Source of the DNA: a virus
DNA length: 53,362 nucleotides
Virus record (IMG/VR): IMGVR_UViG_3300035670_000279
Location: 1 to 53,362 of that record
Reading direction: 5' to 3' (one strand)
Part shown: piece after piece, positions 33,288-40,173 of the stretch
How the letters are laid out: each line of letters starts with the position of its first letter
Numbering within the stretch: the stretch's first letter is position 1
The notes under the pieces: generated by a model
The model's input: the letters and a program-made list of their open reading frames with translations, nothing else
What the model was told of the DNA's origin: nothing
Databases searched by the model: none
Program-made: the position numbers and the translations under genes

Positions 33288-34353
33288 TGAAATGACCGTG
33301 TACAACCCCTTCGCTCGCCAAGCGAATGACAGCATCGCCGCCGGCGCGGTAAGCATCGAGAGCGATCGCGCGGTAGCCGAGGCCCAGGGATCTCTGATCC
33401 TGGCCAAGCGCTTCCCCCGGGATCCGGCGCTCTGCTTCACTAAGGCGATGGATGCCTGCAAGCGGCCCAGCCTCGCAGGCGTCGCCTTTTACAGTTTCAA
33501 GCGCGGCAGCGAGATAATCAGCGGCCCCACCATCCGGCTCGCCGAGGAGTTGGCGCGCTGTTGGGGCAACATCGATTTCGGCACCAAGGAACTGAGCCGC
33601 AAGATCGGCGCCGTAGGGCAGGCCGGCGAGAGCGAAATGATGGCCTTCGCCTGGGACAAAGAAACCAACACCATGAGCTCCCAGAGCTTCACGGTGCGCC
33701 ACACCCGCGACAAAACCGGTGGGGCCACGCTGCTCACCAGCGACCGCGACATCTACGAGAAGACCGCCAACGAAGGCGCACGCCGCCTGCGCGCTCGTAT
33801 CTTGGCAGTACTCCCGCCAGACCTGATCGAAGGCGCCATCCAGCAATGCAAGCTGACCCTGCAGGGCGGCAGCGAAATGCCACTCTCCGACCGCATCAAT
33901 CGCATGGTTGCCGCCTTCGGCAAGCTTGGCGTTACCCCGCAGATGCTCATCGAGCACCTCGGCCACCCGATCGCCGATACCACTCCGGACGAGCTGGGCG
34001 ACCTGATCGGTTTCCACAACGCGATCCGGGACAAACAGGCGACCATCGACGAGATCTTCGGCAAGCACCATGAGGAAGTCAAAGGCGCCGCGGCCGAATC
34101 GGTAGCCAAGCTCAAGGCAGCAGCCCAGCCCGGCACCAAGCTGGAGCCGCAGAGCGAGCAGCAGGATAAGCCGAAGGTAACAGCCAGAACACAGGCCCGC
34201 CGCCAGATGACAGACGCGGAGGCAGCCGCTGCGCCTGCACCGCAAGCAGCGGAGACCAAGGCTGAGGAAGTAACCGCTAAGGCAGCAGAACCAGCGCAAG
34301 CGGCAGCCGCAGCCGCTGCCAAAACAGCCCAGCAAGAACAAGATGACTTCTAA
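33280..34353 (+). CDS. Probable recombination partner protein, family not named
   Basis: A 357-residue protein overlapping the RecE-like gene by 8 bases. The conserved core, residues about 30-190, has PALCFTKAMDACKRPSLAGV, EIISGPTIRLAEELARCWGN and EKTANEGARRLRARILAVLP, a block found in many phages next to exonuclease or SSB genes. A Lys/Ala-rich linker follows, then an acidic tip (QEQDDF) resembling SSB. Its place suggests a single-strand annealing protein in the RecT role, but I see no RecT, Erf or Rad52 motif. The role is inferred. Confidence 0.6.
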   Translation: MSNEMTVYNPFARQANDSIAAGAVSIESDRAVAEAQGSLILAKRFPRDPALCFTKAMDACKRPSLAGVAFYSFKRGSEIISGPTIRLAEELARCWGNIDFGTKELSRKIGAVGQAGESEMMAFAWDKETNTMSSQSFTVRHTRDKTGGATLLTSDRDIYEKTANEGARRLRARILAVLPPDLIEGAIQQCKLTLQGGSEMPLSDRINRMVAAFGKLGVTPQMLIEHLGHPIADTTPDELGDLIGFHNAIRDKQATIDEIFGKHHEEVKGAAAESVAKLKAAAQPGTKLEPQSEQQDKPKVTARTQARRQMTDAEAAAAPAPQAAETKAEEVTAKAAEPAQAAAAAAAKTAQQEQDDF

Positions 34354-34380
34354 CCACCAACCAACAGAGAGAGATAGGAT

Positions 34381-34539
34381 ATGAGCGAAGACAAACGCAT
34401 TGATTTGGCTATCCAGTTAAGTGAGAGCGCCGCCAGGGTATTCGCTGCTGGCAAAAATCACAGCAGCCAGGAACTGATGGAGCTCAGCAAGAAGCTGGTT
34501 GATGAAGCCAAACGGCAGCTGGCCATTGTCAACTTCTAA
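34381..34539 (+). CDS. 52-residue protein of unknown function
   Basis: A small helical, soluble protein, starting MSEDKRIDLAIQLSESAARV and ending KKLVDEAKRQLAIVNF. AGATAGGA upstream of ATG 34381 is a fair ribosome-binding site. It sits between the recombination pair and a run of unknown genes in the same operon. No family recognised; codon use and start signal support it as real. Confidence 0.6.
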   Translation: MSEDKRIDLAIQLSESAARVFAAGKNHSSQELMELSKKLVDEAKRQLAIVNF

Positions 34540-34549
34540 CCACCAACGA

Positions 34550-34568
34550 GGGGCGGGCTAACCGCCCC
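34550..34568 (+). repeat. Intercistronic hairpin ahead of an AAGGAAA start signal (copy 1)
   Basis: GGGGCGG-GCTAA-CCGCCCC, 7-bp stem with no T tract, followed by CACAAGGAAACACCT and the start of the next gene. Similar hairpin-plus-leader units occur at 36066, 48785 and 49134. Confidence 0.6.
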
Positions 34569-34583
34569 CACAAGGAAACACCT

Positions 34584-35300
34584 ATGAATTTCAACATCGA
34601 TATCGAAGGCATGGCGGCGGCAGCTCTATCTTCTGCTCTGGATCCTGATCGCATTAGCGAGCTGTTGCGCAATAAAATGGTCGAGGTGGTTGAAAGCGCC
34701 ATCAACGATCAATTTAGTTGGCGCTCTGACTTCCAGAAGTTACTCGCTACTGAGATCGCCAAGGCCATGCCGACAGAAGTTGAAGGGCTTGGCCGCTTCT
34801 CTGACGTGGTGGTTAAGGCCGTCACAGAATCTGTGAACGCACATCAATCCGAGTTCGTCCAGAAGGCCGTCGCGGATCGGCTGAAATCCATGCTCAAGCC
34901 ATTGCCTGGCCAAATGAAACTGTCCGATGTTGTTCAGCAAATAATCGACGCTTTCGACGAGCACGACAGAGACGGAAGCGAGTCGCCCACCGTAATATTC
35001 GAGCGGAGCTCTGGCTCCACATCTGGTTATGCCCAGCTCTACATAGATCCAAGATCAGGTCGCGACAGGTACGGCTGCAAGTTCAACGCTCGCCTGCACC
35101 CTGTAGAAGACGACAACCACGACGTGCTCGTGTGCTGGGCGCTTGAAATGGACGATGGCAAGCTGGAAAACAAGCGATTTATCGGCCCGGCGTTCAACGC
35201 AGAGGCATTGCTGCTTAACCTGTACACCGGCCAGGTGAGCATAGAAGTCGACCAAACTAATTTCGATGACGTGTACTACTCAAGCGAAATTTACGACTAA
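34584..35300 (+). CDS. Protein of unknown function
   Basis: A 238-residue soluble protein, not recognised. The N-terminal 110 residues are helical (DPDRISELLRNKMVEVVESA; FVQKAVADRLKSMLKPLPGQ). The C-terminal half is beta-rich and acidic (VEDDNHDVLVCWALEMDDGK; VDQTNFDDVYYSSEIYD). It is somewhat richer in A and T than the recombination genes before it. AAGGAAA precedes ATG 34584, behind an intercistronic hairpin. Confidence 0.65.
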   Translation: MNFNIDIEGMAAAALSSALDPDRISELLRNKMVEVVESAINDQFSWRSDFQKLLATEIAKAMPTEVEGLGRFSDVVVKAVTESVNAHQSEFVQKAVADRLKSMLKPLPGQMKLSDVVQQIIDAFDEHDRDGSESPTVIFERSSGSTSGYAQLYIDPRSGRDRYGCKFNARLHPVEDDNHDVLVCWALEMDDGKLENKRFIGPAFNAEALLLNLYTGQVSIEVDQTNFDDVYYSSEIYD

Positions 35301-35341
35301 GGCTTATACGGCCATCATTATATGTCAACAAGGAAACGATC

Positions 35342-35431
35342 ATGAAAGACATTACCAACCCCATCATATTCCGTGCCGCATGTAACCAACCCATCAGCTC
35401 GACTTGGTCGGGCCTTTTGAAGAGAATTTAA
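35342..35431 (+). CDS. 29-residue ORF, possible leader peptide
   Basis: ATG 35342 with AAGGAAA at good spacing opens a 29-residue frame (KDITNPIIFRAACNQPISST, ending GLLKRI). Its stop lies one base before the next gene's start. The strong start signal and tight coupling suggest translation. It could be a true small gene or a leader feeding ribosomes into the downstream gene. No family recognised. Confidence 0.4.
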   Translation: MKDITNPIIFRAACNQPISSTWSGLLKRI

Positions 35432-35432
35432 C

Positions 35433-36053
35433 ATGTCAATTACCGTTTACATTGAAACAGACAAACCAGAATTACTGGCCGTCCACGAAGGTGTGATGAG
35501 TAGCTACCAGGCATGGGCGAAAGAGCTCGCTGAATTGTCCGAGTCATGGGGGTTTTTCATGTGCCGCTGTTCCGACTTCGGCGTCAGCCCTGAATTCCTG
35601 CTGAAGCGAGAGGATGGTGACAAGAGCCGCAAGGGGCCTGAGATCGAAGGGTTCAAGGGTGGCAGCCTGATCGGCCTCGAAGAAGGTGCCTGCTTCATCT
35701 ACAGCCTGAACAGGCGTAAAGCTGGCAATGAAAAACGAGCAATGCTGGAAAATTTGCGCAAAAAGCATCGCCCAGAAGGAATGGAACAGCACGTATTCGG
35801 CGGGAAAGAAGGGTTCATCTGCAAGCTGCTTGGTTTGAGCAGGGAGCTCTTCACCGGAAACTCTATCCGCTACTCATCCTGCTACAAGCTGGACGGAAAG
35901 CTCATTGTGACCATGCCAGCCGGCAATAGCGCCGATGGCATGGTTATCCCCATAGCCCCAGAAGGTTGGACTGAGATCACCGCAGGTGACTTCCTGTCCA
36001 GGGTGAAAGCGCACAACGACCGCATAAACCAGAAGTCCAAAGCGGCTAAGTAA
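35433..36053 (+). CDS. Protein of unknown function
   Basis: A 206-residue soluble alpha/beta protein. Notable stretches are WAKELAELSESWGFFMCRCS, EGFKGGSLIGLEEGACFIYS and KLIVTMPAGNSADGMVIPIA, which resemble small phage proteins of unknown function in other gammaproteobacterial phages, but I cannot name the family. ATG 35433 lacks an obvious own ribosome-binding site beyond AAGAGAA, so it may depend on coupling to the short ORF upstream. Confidence 0.65.
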   Translation: MSITVYIETDKPELLAVHEGVMSSYQAWAKELAELSESWGFFMCRCSDFGVSPEFLLKREDGDKSRKGPEIEGFKGGSLIGLEEGACFIYSLNRRKAGNEKRAMLENLRKKHRPEGMEQHVFGGKEGFICKLLGLSRELFTGNSIRYSSCYKLDGKLIVTMPAGNSADGMVIPIAPEGWTEITAGDFLSRVKAHNDRINQKSKAAK

Positions 36054-36065
36054 TCAGCCACCCAC

Positions 36066-36085
36066 GGCGGGCCCTGGAGCCCGCC
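36066..36085 (+). repeat. Intercistronic hairpin ahead of an AAGGAAA start signal (copy 2)
   Basis: GGCGGGC-CCTGGA-GCCCGCC, 7-bp stem with no T tract, followed by CAATAAACAAGAAGGAAA and the rdgC start. Confidence 0.6.
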
Positions 36086-36109
36086 CAATAAACAAGAAGG
36101 AAATCCCCC

Positions 36110-37066
36110 GTGAAAAACGTATTCATCAGAAACCCCAACATCTTCCGCGCTACCCTGCCAGCGATCGGCGACGTCCGCATCCAGCTGCAGGAGCTCCCGT
36201 TCAAGGAGATGGAGGCCGGTTCCTCCATGCTCTCCACCCATGGCTTCCTGCCGAACCATGCCACCGGCGAGCTGGTGACGCCGTTCCCTGGCGGATTCGG
36301 CTTCTGCCTGCACCATGACCAGAAGGTGATCCCGCCCAGCGAGGTGAAGAAGGAGCTGGAGCGTCGGGTCAAATCCCACACCGCCACCGGCCTGCCGCTA
36401 ACCCGCAAGGACAAGCAGGCCATCAAGGACGACGTGGTGACCACCCTTGCGTCCCGGGCTTTCACCCGCACCTCCATCGCTGAGTGCTACTACAACGAGA
36501 AGGCCGAGCTGCTGTTCGTGACCGGTTCCGCCAAGCTGGCTCAGTTGGCCGTTGCCATGCTGGTGCGCTGCATCGGCAGCGTGACCACCACCACGATCCA
36601 CGTCGACGGTATCAAGCGCGGGCTGACCACCTGCCTCCAGGCTTTCCAGGCCAAGGAGCGCGAGCAGGACACCCTCTCCGGTGGCGACGATGAGTTCGCC
36701 AACCTCGAGGTCTGCGGCACCATGACCTTGCAGCACCCGGAGACCCGCGAGAAGCTGTCGCTGGACAACATCGAGCCGACCGAGTGCGCCGAGCTGGACT
36801 CCGCCCTGGAGCGCGGGTTCCAGATCACCAGCATCCGCCTGCAGGATGGATCCGGGTTCGAGTTTACCCTGACTGACGGGTTCAAGCTGACCAAGCTGAA
36901 GTGGCCGAGCGTGGAGCACGACAAGGACAGTGATGCTGCCTTCCTCTGGCGCCATGACGCGGCGGTCCAGGTGACCCTGCTGACCAGCGTGGTCGAGCGT
37001 CTGTGCGCGCTGCTGGGCTACCAGGAGCCGAGCGAAGGTGAAGCCTCACCGATCGCAGCTGAGTGA
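36110..37066 (+). CDS. rdgC: RdgC-like recombination-associated protein
   Basis: A 318-residue RdgC homologue (E. coli RdgC is 303). Recognisable parts are KNVFIRNPNIFRATLPAIGD, the HHDQKVIPPSEVKKELERRV region, RKDKQAIKDDVVTTLASRAF and LLFVTGSAKLAQLAVAML. RdgC forms a ring on duplex DNA and restrains RecA. In a phage it may bias recombination towards the phage's own enzymes. GTG start behind AAGAAGGAAA. It follows the RecE-like locus in the same operon. Confidence 0.9.
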   Translation: MKNVFIRNPNIFRATLPAIGDVRIQLQELPFKEMEAGSSMLSTHGFLPNHATGELVTPFPGGFGFCLHHDQKVIPPSEVKKELERRVKSHTATGLPLTRKDKQAIKDDVVTTLASRAFTRTSIAECYYNEKAELLFVTGSAKLAQLAVAMLVRCIGSVTTTTIHVDGIKRGLTTCLQAFQAKEREQDTLSGGDDEFANLEVCGTMTLQHPETREKLSLDNIEPTECAELDSALERGFQITSIRLQDGSGFEFTLTDGFKLTKLKWPSVEHDKDSDAAFLWRHDAAVQVTLLTSVVERLCALLGYQEPSEGEASPIAAE

Positions 37067-37076
37067 GGTGGCTGAC

Positions 37077-37385
37077 ATGGACAGCTCGGTACCTGAGAGC
37101 AAGCGCAAGCTCTATGCCGGCGGGATAAGTGCCTGCAATGCCGGCCACAAGAAAACGGCACCAAGCAACCTGAACATGGAGGACCGCCACTGGTGGCTGG
37201 CTGGGTACAGCGATCGCGAGATCGAGATAGCCGCCAAGTCGCTGGCCGACGAGGCCCGCGTGTTGAAGATCAAGAAGGCTGATGCCAGTCGCAAGGCCAA
37301 GGTGGCTGCCAATAACCGCCGCCGGGTCAACGATGGCCTTGAGCGGAAATTTATTGCCGAACAGACGAAAGAGGTGTGGGAATAA
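37077..37385 (+). CDS. Small basic protein with Rmf-like N-terminus
   Basis: A 102-residue basic protein. The first 50 residues (YAGGISACNAGHKKTAPSNL, then DRHWWLAGYSDRE) follow the pattern of ribosome modulation factor, which has a G..AG..G...CP......W..GW arrangement. The rest is a Lys/Arg-rich helix (LKIKKADASRKAKVAANNRR). Whether it binds ribosomes is a guess. ATG 37077 has GAGGTGG upstream; the open frame extends further without a signal. Confidence 0.6.
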   Translation: MDSSVPESKRKLYAGGISACNAGHKKTAPSNLNMEDRHWWLAGYSDREIEIAAKSLADEARVLKIKKADASRKAKVAANNRRRVNDGLERKFIAEQTKEVWE

Positions 37386-37675
37386 TGAGTTTCAAAAAGG
37401 TCTATATTGCTGGCCCGGTGTCTGGGCTCCCTGAGTACAACCGGTCGGCCTTCTTTGCGGAGGCCGAGCGCCAGGCCGAGCTTGGAAGATCGGTGCTCAA
37501 TCCTGCCACACTGCCGGATGGCCTATCCCAGGCTGAGTACATGTCGATATGCCTGCCGATGGTGATGGCGGCCGATGCCATCGTGCTGCTGCCTGGCTGG
37601 GAGCAGTCTGCCGGGGCCACTGCCGAAATGGCTCTGGCGACCAAGCTGGCCAAGGAGGTGATATGCGCGGGGTGA
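37385..37675 (+). CDS. DUF4406-type nucleoside deoxyribosyltransferase-like protein
   Basis: A 96-residue protein with VYIAGPVSGLPEYNRSAFFA at the start and ADAIVLLPGWEQSAGATAEM near the end, the two hallmark motifs of DUF4406. The fold resembles nucleoside 2-deoxyribosyltransferases, in which the Asp/Glu of this second motif are catalytic (here E in TAEM). A nucleotide-salvage role is possible but unproven. The start overlaps the previous stop (TAATG). Confidence 0.82.
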   Translation: MSFKKVYIAGPVSGLPEYNRSAFFAEAERQAELGRSVLNPATLPDGLSQAEYMSICLPMVMAADAIVLLPGWEQSAGATAEMALATKLAKEVICAG

Positions 37676-37872
37676 TCGTGGTGGCTTGGGCCTGCCTGCT
37701 CGCTGTCCTGGCGACGCAGTGCTGGCCGCCGGTGCGATACCAGCCAGGAGTGCGGTACCCGGTGACGGTGGCCATGGACGTTCCGCCGTGCCGGCCGGTT
37801 GTAGGACTGAACCAGAACTACTGCACCACCAGCGACCCAAGCAAAAGCCTACCCGGCACGCTGGGGATATAG
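37663..37872 (+). CDS. Small exported or membrane-anchored protein
   Basis: A 69-residue protein with an N-terminal hydrophobic segment (GVIVVAWACLLAVLATQC) that can act as signal anchor. The rest is Pro-rich with two Cys that could pair in the periplasm. The ATQC after the hydrophobic core is not a good lipobox because of Gln at -1. AAGGAGG upstream of ATG 37663 is strong. It overlaps the previous gene and is followed by a terminator. Confidence 0.6.
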   Translation: MRGVIVVAWACLLAVLATQCWPPVRYQPGVRYPVTVAMDVPPCRPVVGLNQNYCTTSDPSKSLPGTLGI

Positions 37873-37877
37873 AAAAT

Positions 37878-37899
37878 GGGCCGATTTCGGCCCTTTTTT
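37878..37899 (+). terminator. Terminator of the recombination operon
   Basis: GGGCCG-ATTT-CGGCCC, 6-bp stem followed by six T (37894-37899). Confidence 0.85.
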
Positions 37900-37911
37900 A
37901 TTGCGTATATA

Positions 37912-37940
37912 TTTACGTTGTAAATGTAATGGGCTAGTAT
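37912..37940 (+). promoter_or_regulatory. Early promoter with operator on the -35
   Basis: TTTACG (37912-37917), 17 bp, TAGTAT (37935-37940). A perfect operator TTTAC-GTT-GTAAA (37912-37924) covers the -35. It drives the 37979-40771 operon. Confidence 0.75.
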
Positions 37941-37978
37941 TTGCTCACACAACAAAAATATTGCTCAAGGAAACTGAT

Positions 37979-38227
37979 ATGCCACTCAAGATGACAATTG
38001 TCTCCGGCCTGTTCGATGGGTTCAAACCGGCCATCATTGTGAACCTGCAGACCGGTGAGCGGATCCCGGTGTCGATGTGCAAACGCTGGGAAGGTGACCA
38101 CTCCTGCTGGGACACCTCCGACAGCAATGGCCAGCGCCGGATCTTCAAAGGCAACGGGCAGCACGCTTTCAGCGACCAGTTTGCGATCGTCAACTACTTC
38201 GTGGAGGAAGACCATGAACCTGCATAA
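37979..38227 (+). CDS. Small protein of unknown function
   Basis: An 82-residue soluble protein, beta-rich (MTIVSGLFDGFKPAIIVNLQ; RIPVSMCKRWEGDHSCWDTS), ending in an acidic tail (VEEDHEPA). No family recognised. First gene after an operator-controlled promoter. AAGGAAA gives ATG 37979 a clear ribosome-binding site; the longer open frame would start within the promoter. Confidence 0.6.
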   Translation: MPLKMTIVSGLFDGFKPAIIVNLQTGERIPVSMCKRWEGDHSCWDTSDSNGQRRIFKGNGQHAFSDQFAIVNYFVEEDHEPA

Positions 38228-38504
38228 CCCCACCCTTGGCCAGCTCGAGCGCCTGCATCTGCTTGGCTGCGATGTCACAGTCAACACCGGCGCCGCCAGC
38301 TTGCCGGCCACCGCTTCGACAGCTCTGAGTATCTCCTCCCTGGTGCATGCCGCCAGGGTTCACAGCCTGCGAGCCTACTGGCGGAGAATGCGCAAGGTGG
38401 ACCGCTGCATTGGCTTCGGACGCGAGGCGTTCTGGGAGAGCTACGTGTGCATGCGCTACCAGTGCCGCCAAGTCCTGCCGGCCCGCTGGTTCTGCCGTGT
38501 ATAG
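38214..38504 (+). CDS. Small protein of unknown function
   Basis: A 96-residue basic protein. The N-terminus (NLHNPTLGQLERLHLLGCDV) is helical; the C-terminal half is rich in Arg, Trp and Cys (SYVCMRYQCRQVLPARWFCR). Four of its Cys lie in the last 25 residues, hinting at metal binding, but no known zinc motif fits. GTGGAGGAAG precedes ATG 38214. It overlaps both neighbours. Confidence 0.55.
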   Translation: MNLHNPTLGQLERLHLLGCDVTVNTGAASLPATASTALSISSLVHAARVHSLRAYWRRMRKVDRCIGFGREAFWESYVCMRYQCRQVLPARWFCRV

Positions 38505-38721
38505 CCGGATCGTGGCTCGGGTGATGGCGGAATACGACCAACACCTGGCCGATTGGCTGGCTGGGCTGACGCCTGAGCAGCTGGCCTGGCGGGAGGCCAA
38601 TGCGGCAGAGCCGTACCGCTCCCGCCGCCACAACACCATCGAGCATGAGCCGGCTGCTGTCGTGTACCGCTCGATCCACCCTTACGTTGGAGTGCGCCCA
38701 CTCCAGAGGAGGCAGCGATGA
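38497..38721 (+). CDS. Small protein of unknown function
   Basis: A 74-residue protein with an N-terminal helix (EYDQHLADWLAGLTPEQLAW) and an Arg-rich C-terminus. The motif WREANAAEPYRSRRHNTIEH has no match I know. GTG 38497 overlaps the previous stop; ATG 38524 is an alternative start. Its stop overlaps the next small gene. Confidence in the start is low. Confidence 0.5.
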   Translation: MYSRIVARVMAEYDQHLADWLAGLTPEQLAWREANAAEPYRSRRHNTIEHEPAAVVYRSIHPYVGVRPLQRRQR

Positions 38722-38804
38722 CCGAGCTGGACTGGCTCCGCTTCGTGGCCGGCGTTGTTGCTGTCGCCGTCCTGGTGCTGCACTGCAGCGACTTTTTTGA
38801 ATGA
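38718..38804 (+). CDS. 28-residue membrane peptide
   Basis: ATG 38718 overlaps the previous stop (ATGA) and has a near-perfect ribosome-binding site, GAGGAGG. The product (TELDWLRFVAGVVAVAVLVL, then HCSDFFE) is one transmembrane helix with an acidic end. The strong start signal argues that it is translated. Function unknown. Confidence 0.5.
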   Translation: MTELDWLRFVAGVVAVAVLVLHCSDFFE

Positions 38805-38813
38805 GGACTTTGT

Positions 38814-39602
38814 ATGAAAAATGATTTGGAAACTCGCCTGCAAGCAGCGCTCGACGCCTGCGCACGGATGCAAGACCAGCGGGATGAAGCTCTCGCAGAA
38901 GCTCGCAAATTCAAACTCAACGGCCTGGCTATGGCAGCCTCACTGGGAGAGGCGCAGAGCACCAACAGTCAGCTGGCCGCCCAGCTCAAGGACGCCACCC
39001 GCCAGTGCGGGGTGATGGCGGATCTGCTGCGCCGTAGCAGGCCGATAATTGACGACAGGGCAGATTTCGGCCTGGTCGCCGGCAGACTGCTCCGTGACAT
39101 CGACGCTGCCCTGGCCGGCAAGATGCCGGAGCAGCACCCGGATGATGCTGCCGTTGACAGGTTCGCCGCAGCCATGAAAGCCAAACTGGCAGCAGCCAGG
39201 GAGAAGGGTCGAGGCGGCTGGGACGACCCCGATGCCTGCTCCGTCGAGTTACTGGCTGACCTGCTGGTGGGCCACATCGGCAAGGGAAACCCGGTCAACT
39301 TCGAGGACATAGCCAACCTAGCCATGATGCTTCACCAGCGCGGGGCGGATCCTGCTGTGCTGGCTGGGAAGATGCAGGATGTTGGCCTTCCGCTCCTAAG
39401 CCAGGATGAGAAGTATGCCCTGATGCGCTTCAAAGAGTGTTGCGATGATGGACAGGGGTACGACGTAGAAAAGGAAATGATGATCGCGTTAGCCAGCAAG
39501 GGCGCTTTGCATCATCGCTCCGCTGGTTACTACGAGATCACCGATGCTGGTATCGCCATGCTCGCCGCCACCCCGAAGCTGGAAGACAAGGGGGCCGCTT
39601 GA
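38814..39602 (+). CDS. Ead/Ea22-like accessory protein
   Basis: A 262-residue modular accessory protein. An N-terminal coiled coil (residues 1-65) is followed by the widely shared phage block KLAAAREKGRGGWDDPDACS, VELLADLLVGHIGKGNPVNF and LAMMLHQRG at about 120-180. A C-terminal helical domain with HHRSAGYYEITDAGIAML looks like a winged-helix fragment. Function unknown. A second Ea22-type gene lies at 25006. Its last bases overlap the start of the split methyltransferase remnant. Confidence 0.72.
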   Translation: MKNDLETRLQAALDACARMQDQRDEALAEARKFKLNGLAMAASLGEAQSTNSQLAAQLKDATRQCGVMADLLRRSRPIIDDRADFGLVAGRLLRDIDAALAGKMPEQHPDDAAVDRFAAAMKAKLAAAREKGRGGWDDPDACSVELLADLLVGHIGKGNPVNFEDIANLAMMLHQRGADPAVLAGKMQDVGLPLLSQDEKYALMRFKECCDDGQGYDVEKEMMIALASKGALHHRSAGYYEITDAGIAMLAATPKLEDKGAA

Positions 39603-39649
39603 ACATCGACATCAATAACCCGGACCGCAAGTATCGGGTGATCTACTAA
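39599..39649 (+). pseudogene. Orphaned 5' end of the methyltransferase gene
   Basis: TTG 39599, overlapping the previous stop (TTGA), reads (M)NIDINNPDRKYRVIY and then hits TAA at 39647. The intact methyltransferase downstream starts MARIDINETNKKYRVIYCDPAW. The remnant therefore corresponds to residues 3-17 of that protein and breaks just before the CDPAW motif. It is the original start, cut off when the endonuclease gene was inserted. Confidence 0.8.
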
Positions 39650-39663
39650 GAGTAAAGGGGTAA

Positions 39664-39694
39664 AGTATTCCACGTTTGATACACGTGGAATACT
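39664..39694 (+). promoter_or_regulatory. Hairpin sequestering the endonuclease ribosome-binding site
   Basis: AGTATTCCACGT (39664-39675) and ACGTGGAATACT (39683-39694) form a 12-bp perfect stem with a 7-base loop. The only ribosome-binding site for ATG 39697, GTGGAA (39686-39691), lies in the 3' arm. Full-length transcripts would hide it. T4 homing endonuclease genes are silenced early in this way. Confidence 0.7.
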
Positions 39695-39696
39695 AT

Positions 39697-40173
39697 ATGA
39701 AGACATACAATTTAGATCTCGGGAAAGCAGGCGAGCACCTCTCAATTTTTGAACTACTTATGCAGGGTCATGTTGCATACCTAAGTGACCAAGGGCTGCC
39801 ATATGACATCGTTGTCGACTGTGGAGGAGCGCTTTTAAGAGGGCAGGTCCGCTCGACGATGGGTCACTCTGATTATGGAAAGTCGAAGTGTTGCTTGCGG
39901 TTTGGGACTCGAAACGGCAAAGGATCAAGCTCATTCGCAAACCAAAGCTCGTGCGATTTCTATGCGTTCGTGTCACTGACCGATAAACTTGTTGGCTTCT
40001 TCCATGTAAGCGAACTTGGAAGCGGAAAAATAAGTGGGAAAGTGAAGCAAACGGTAGACATACGCAGCAAAGATTCTGGTTACTGCCCCAAAAAGGGTGG
40101 AGGAAGGATGCTATTGATTGAGGACTATTCCATGTTTTCTCGCGTGGAGAAAATCCATAATGGCAAGAATTGA
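39697..40173 (+). CDS. PD-(D/E)XK homing-type endonuclease
   Basis: A 158-residue protein. KAGEHLSIFELLMQGHVAYL, then GLPYDIVVDCGG and LLRGQVRST match the PD-(D/E)XK arrangement of small endonucleases (Glu13, Asp37, Gln50-x-Arg52; the usual Lys is replaced by Arg). The C-terminus has several Lys/Gly-rich stretches that may bind DNA. The gene is strikingly AT-rich against its neighbours. It is inserted inside the methyltransferase gene. The frame is also open to TTG 39676, but ATG 39697 has correct spacing to GTGGAA. Its 3' end overlaps the rebuilt methyltransferase start by 14 bases. Confidence 0.75.
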   Translation: MKTYNLDLGKAGEHLSIFELLMQGHVAYLSDQGLPYDIVVDCGGALLRGQVRSTMGHSDYGKSKCCLRFGTRNGKGSSSFANQSSCDFYAFVSLTDKLVGFFHVSELGSGKISGKVKQTVDIRSKDSGYCPKKGGGRMLLIEDYSMFSRVEKIHNGKN

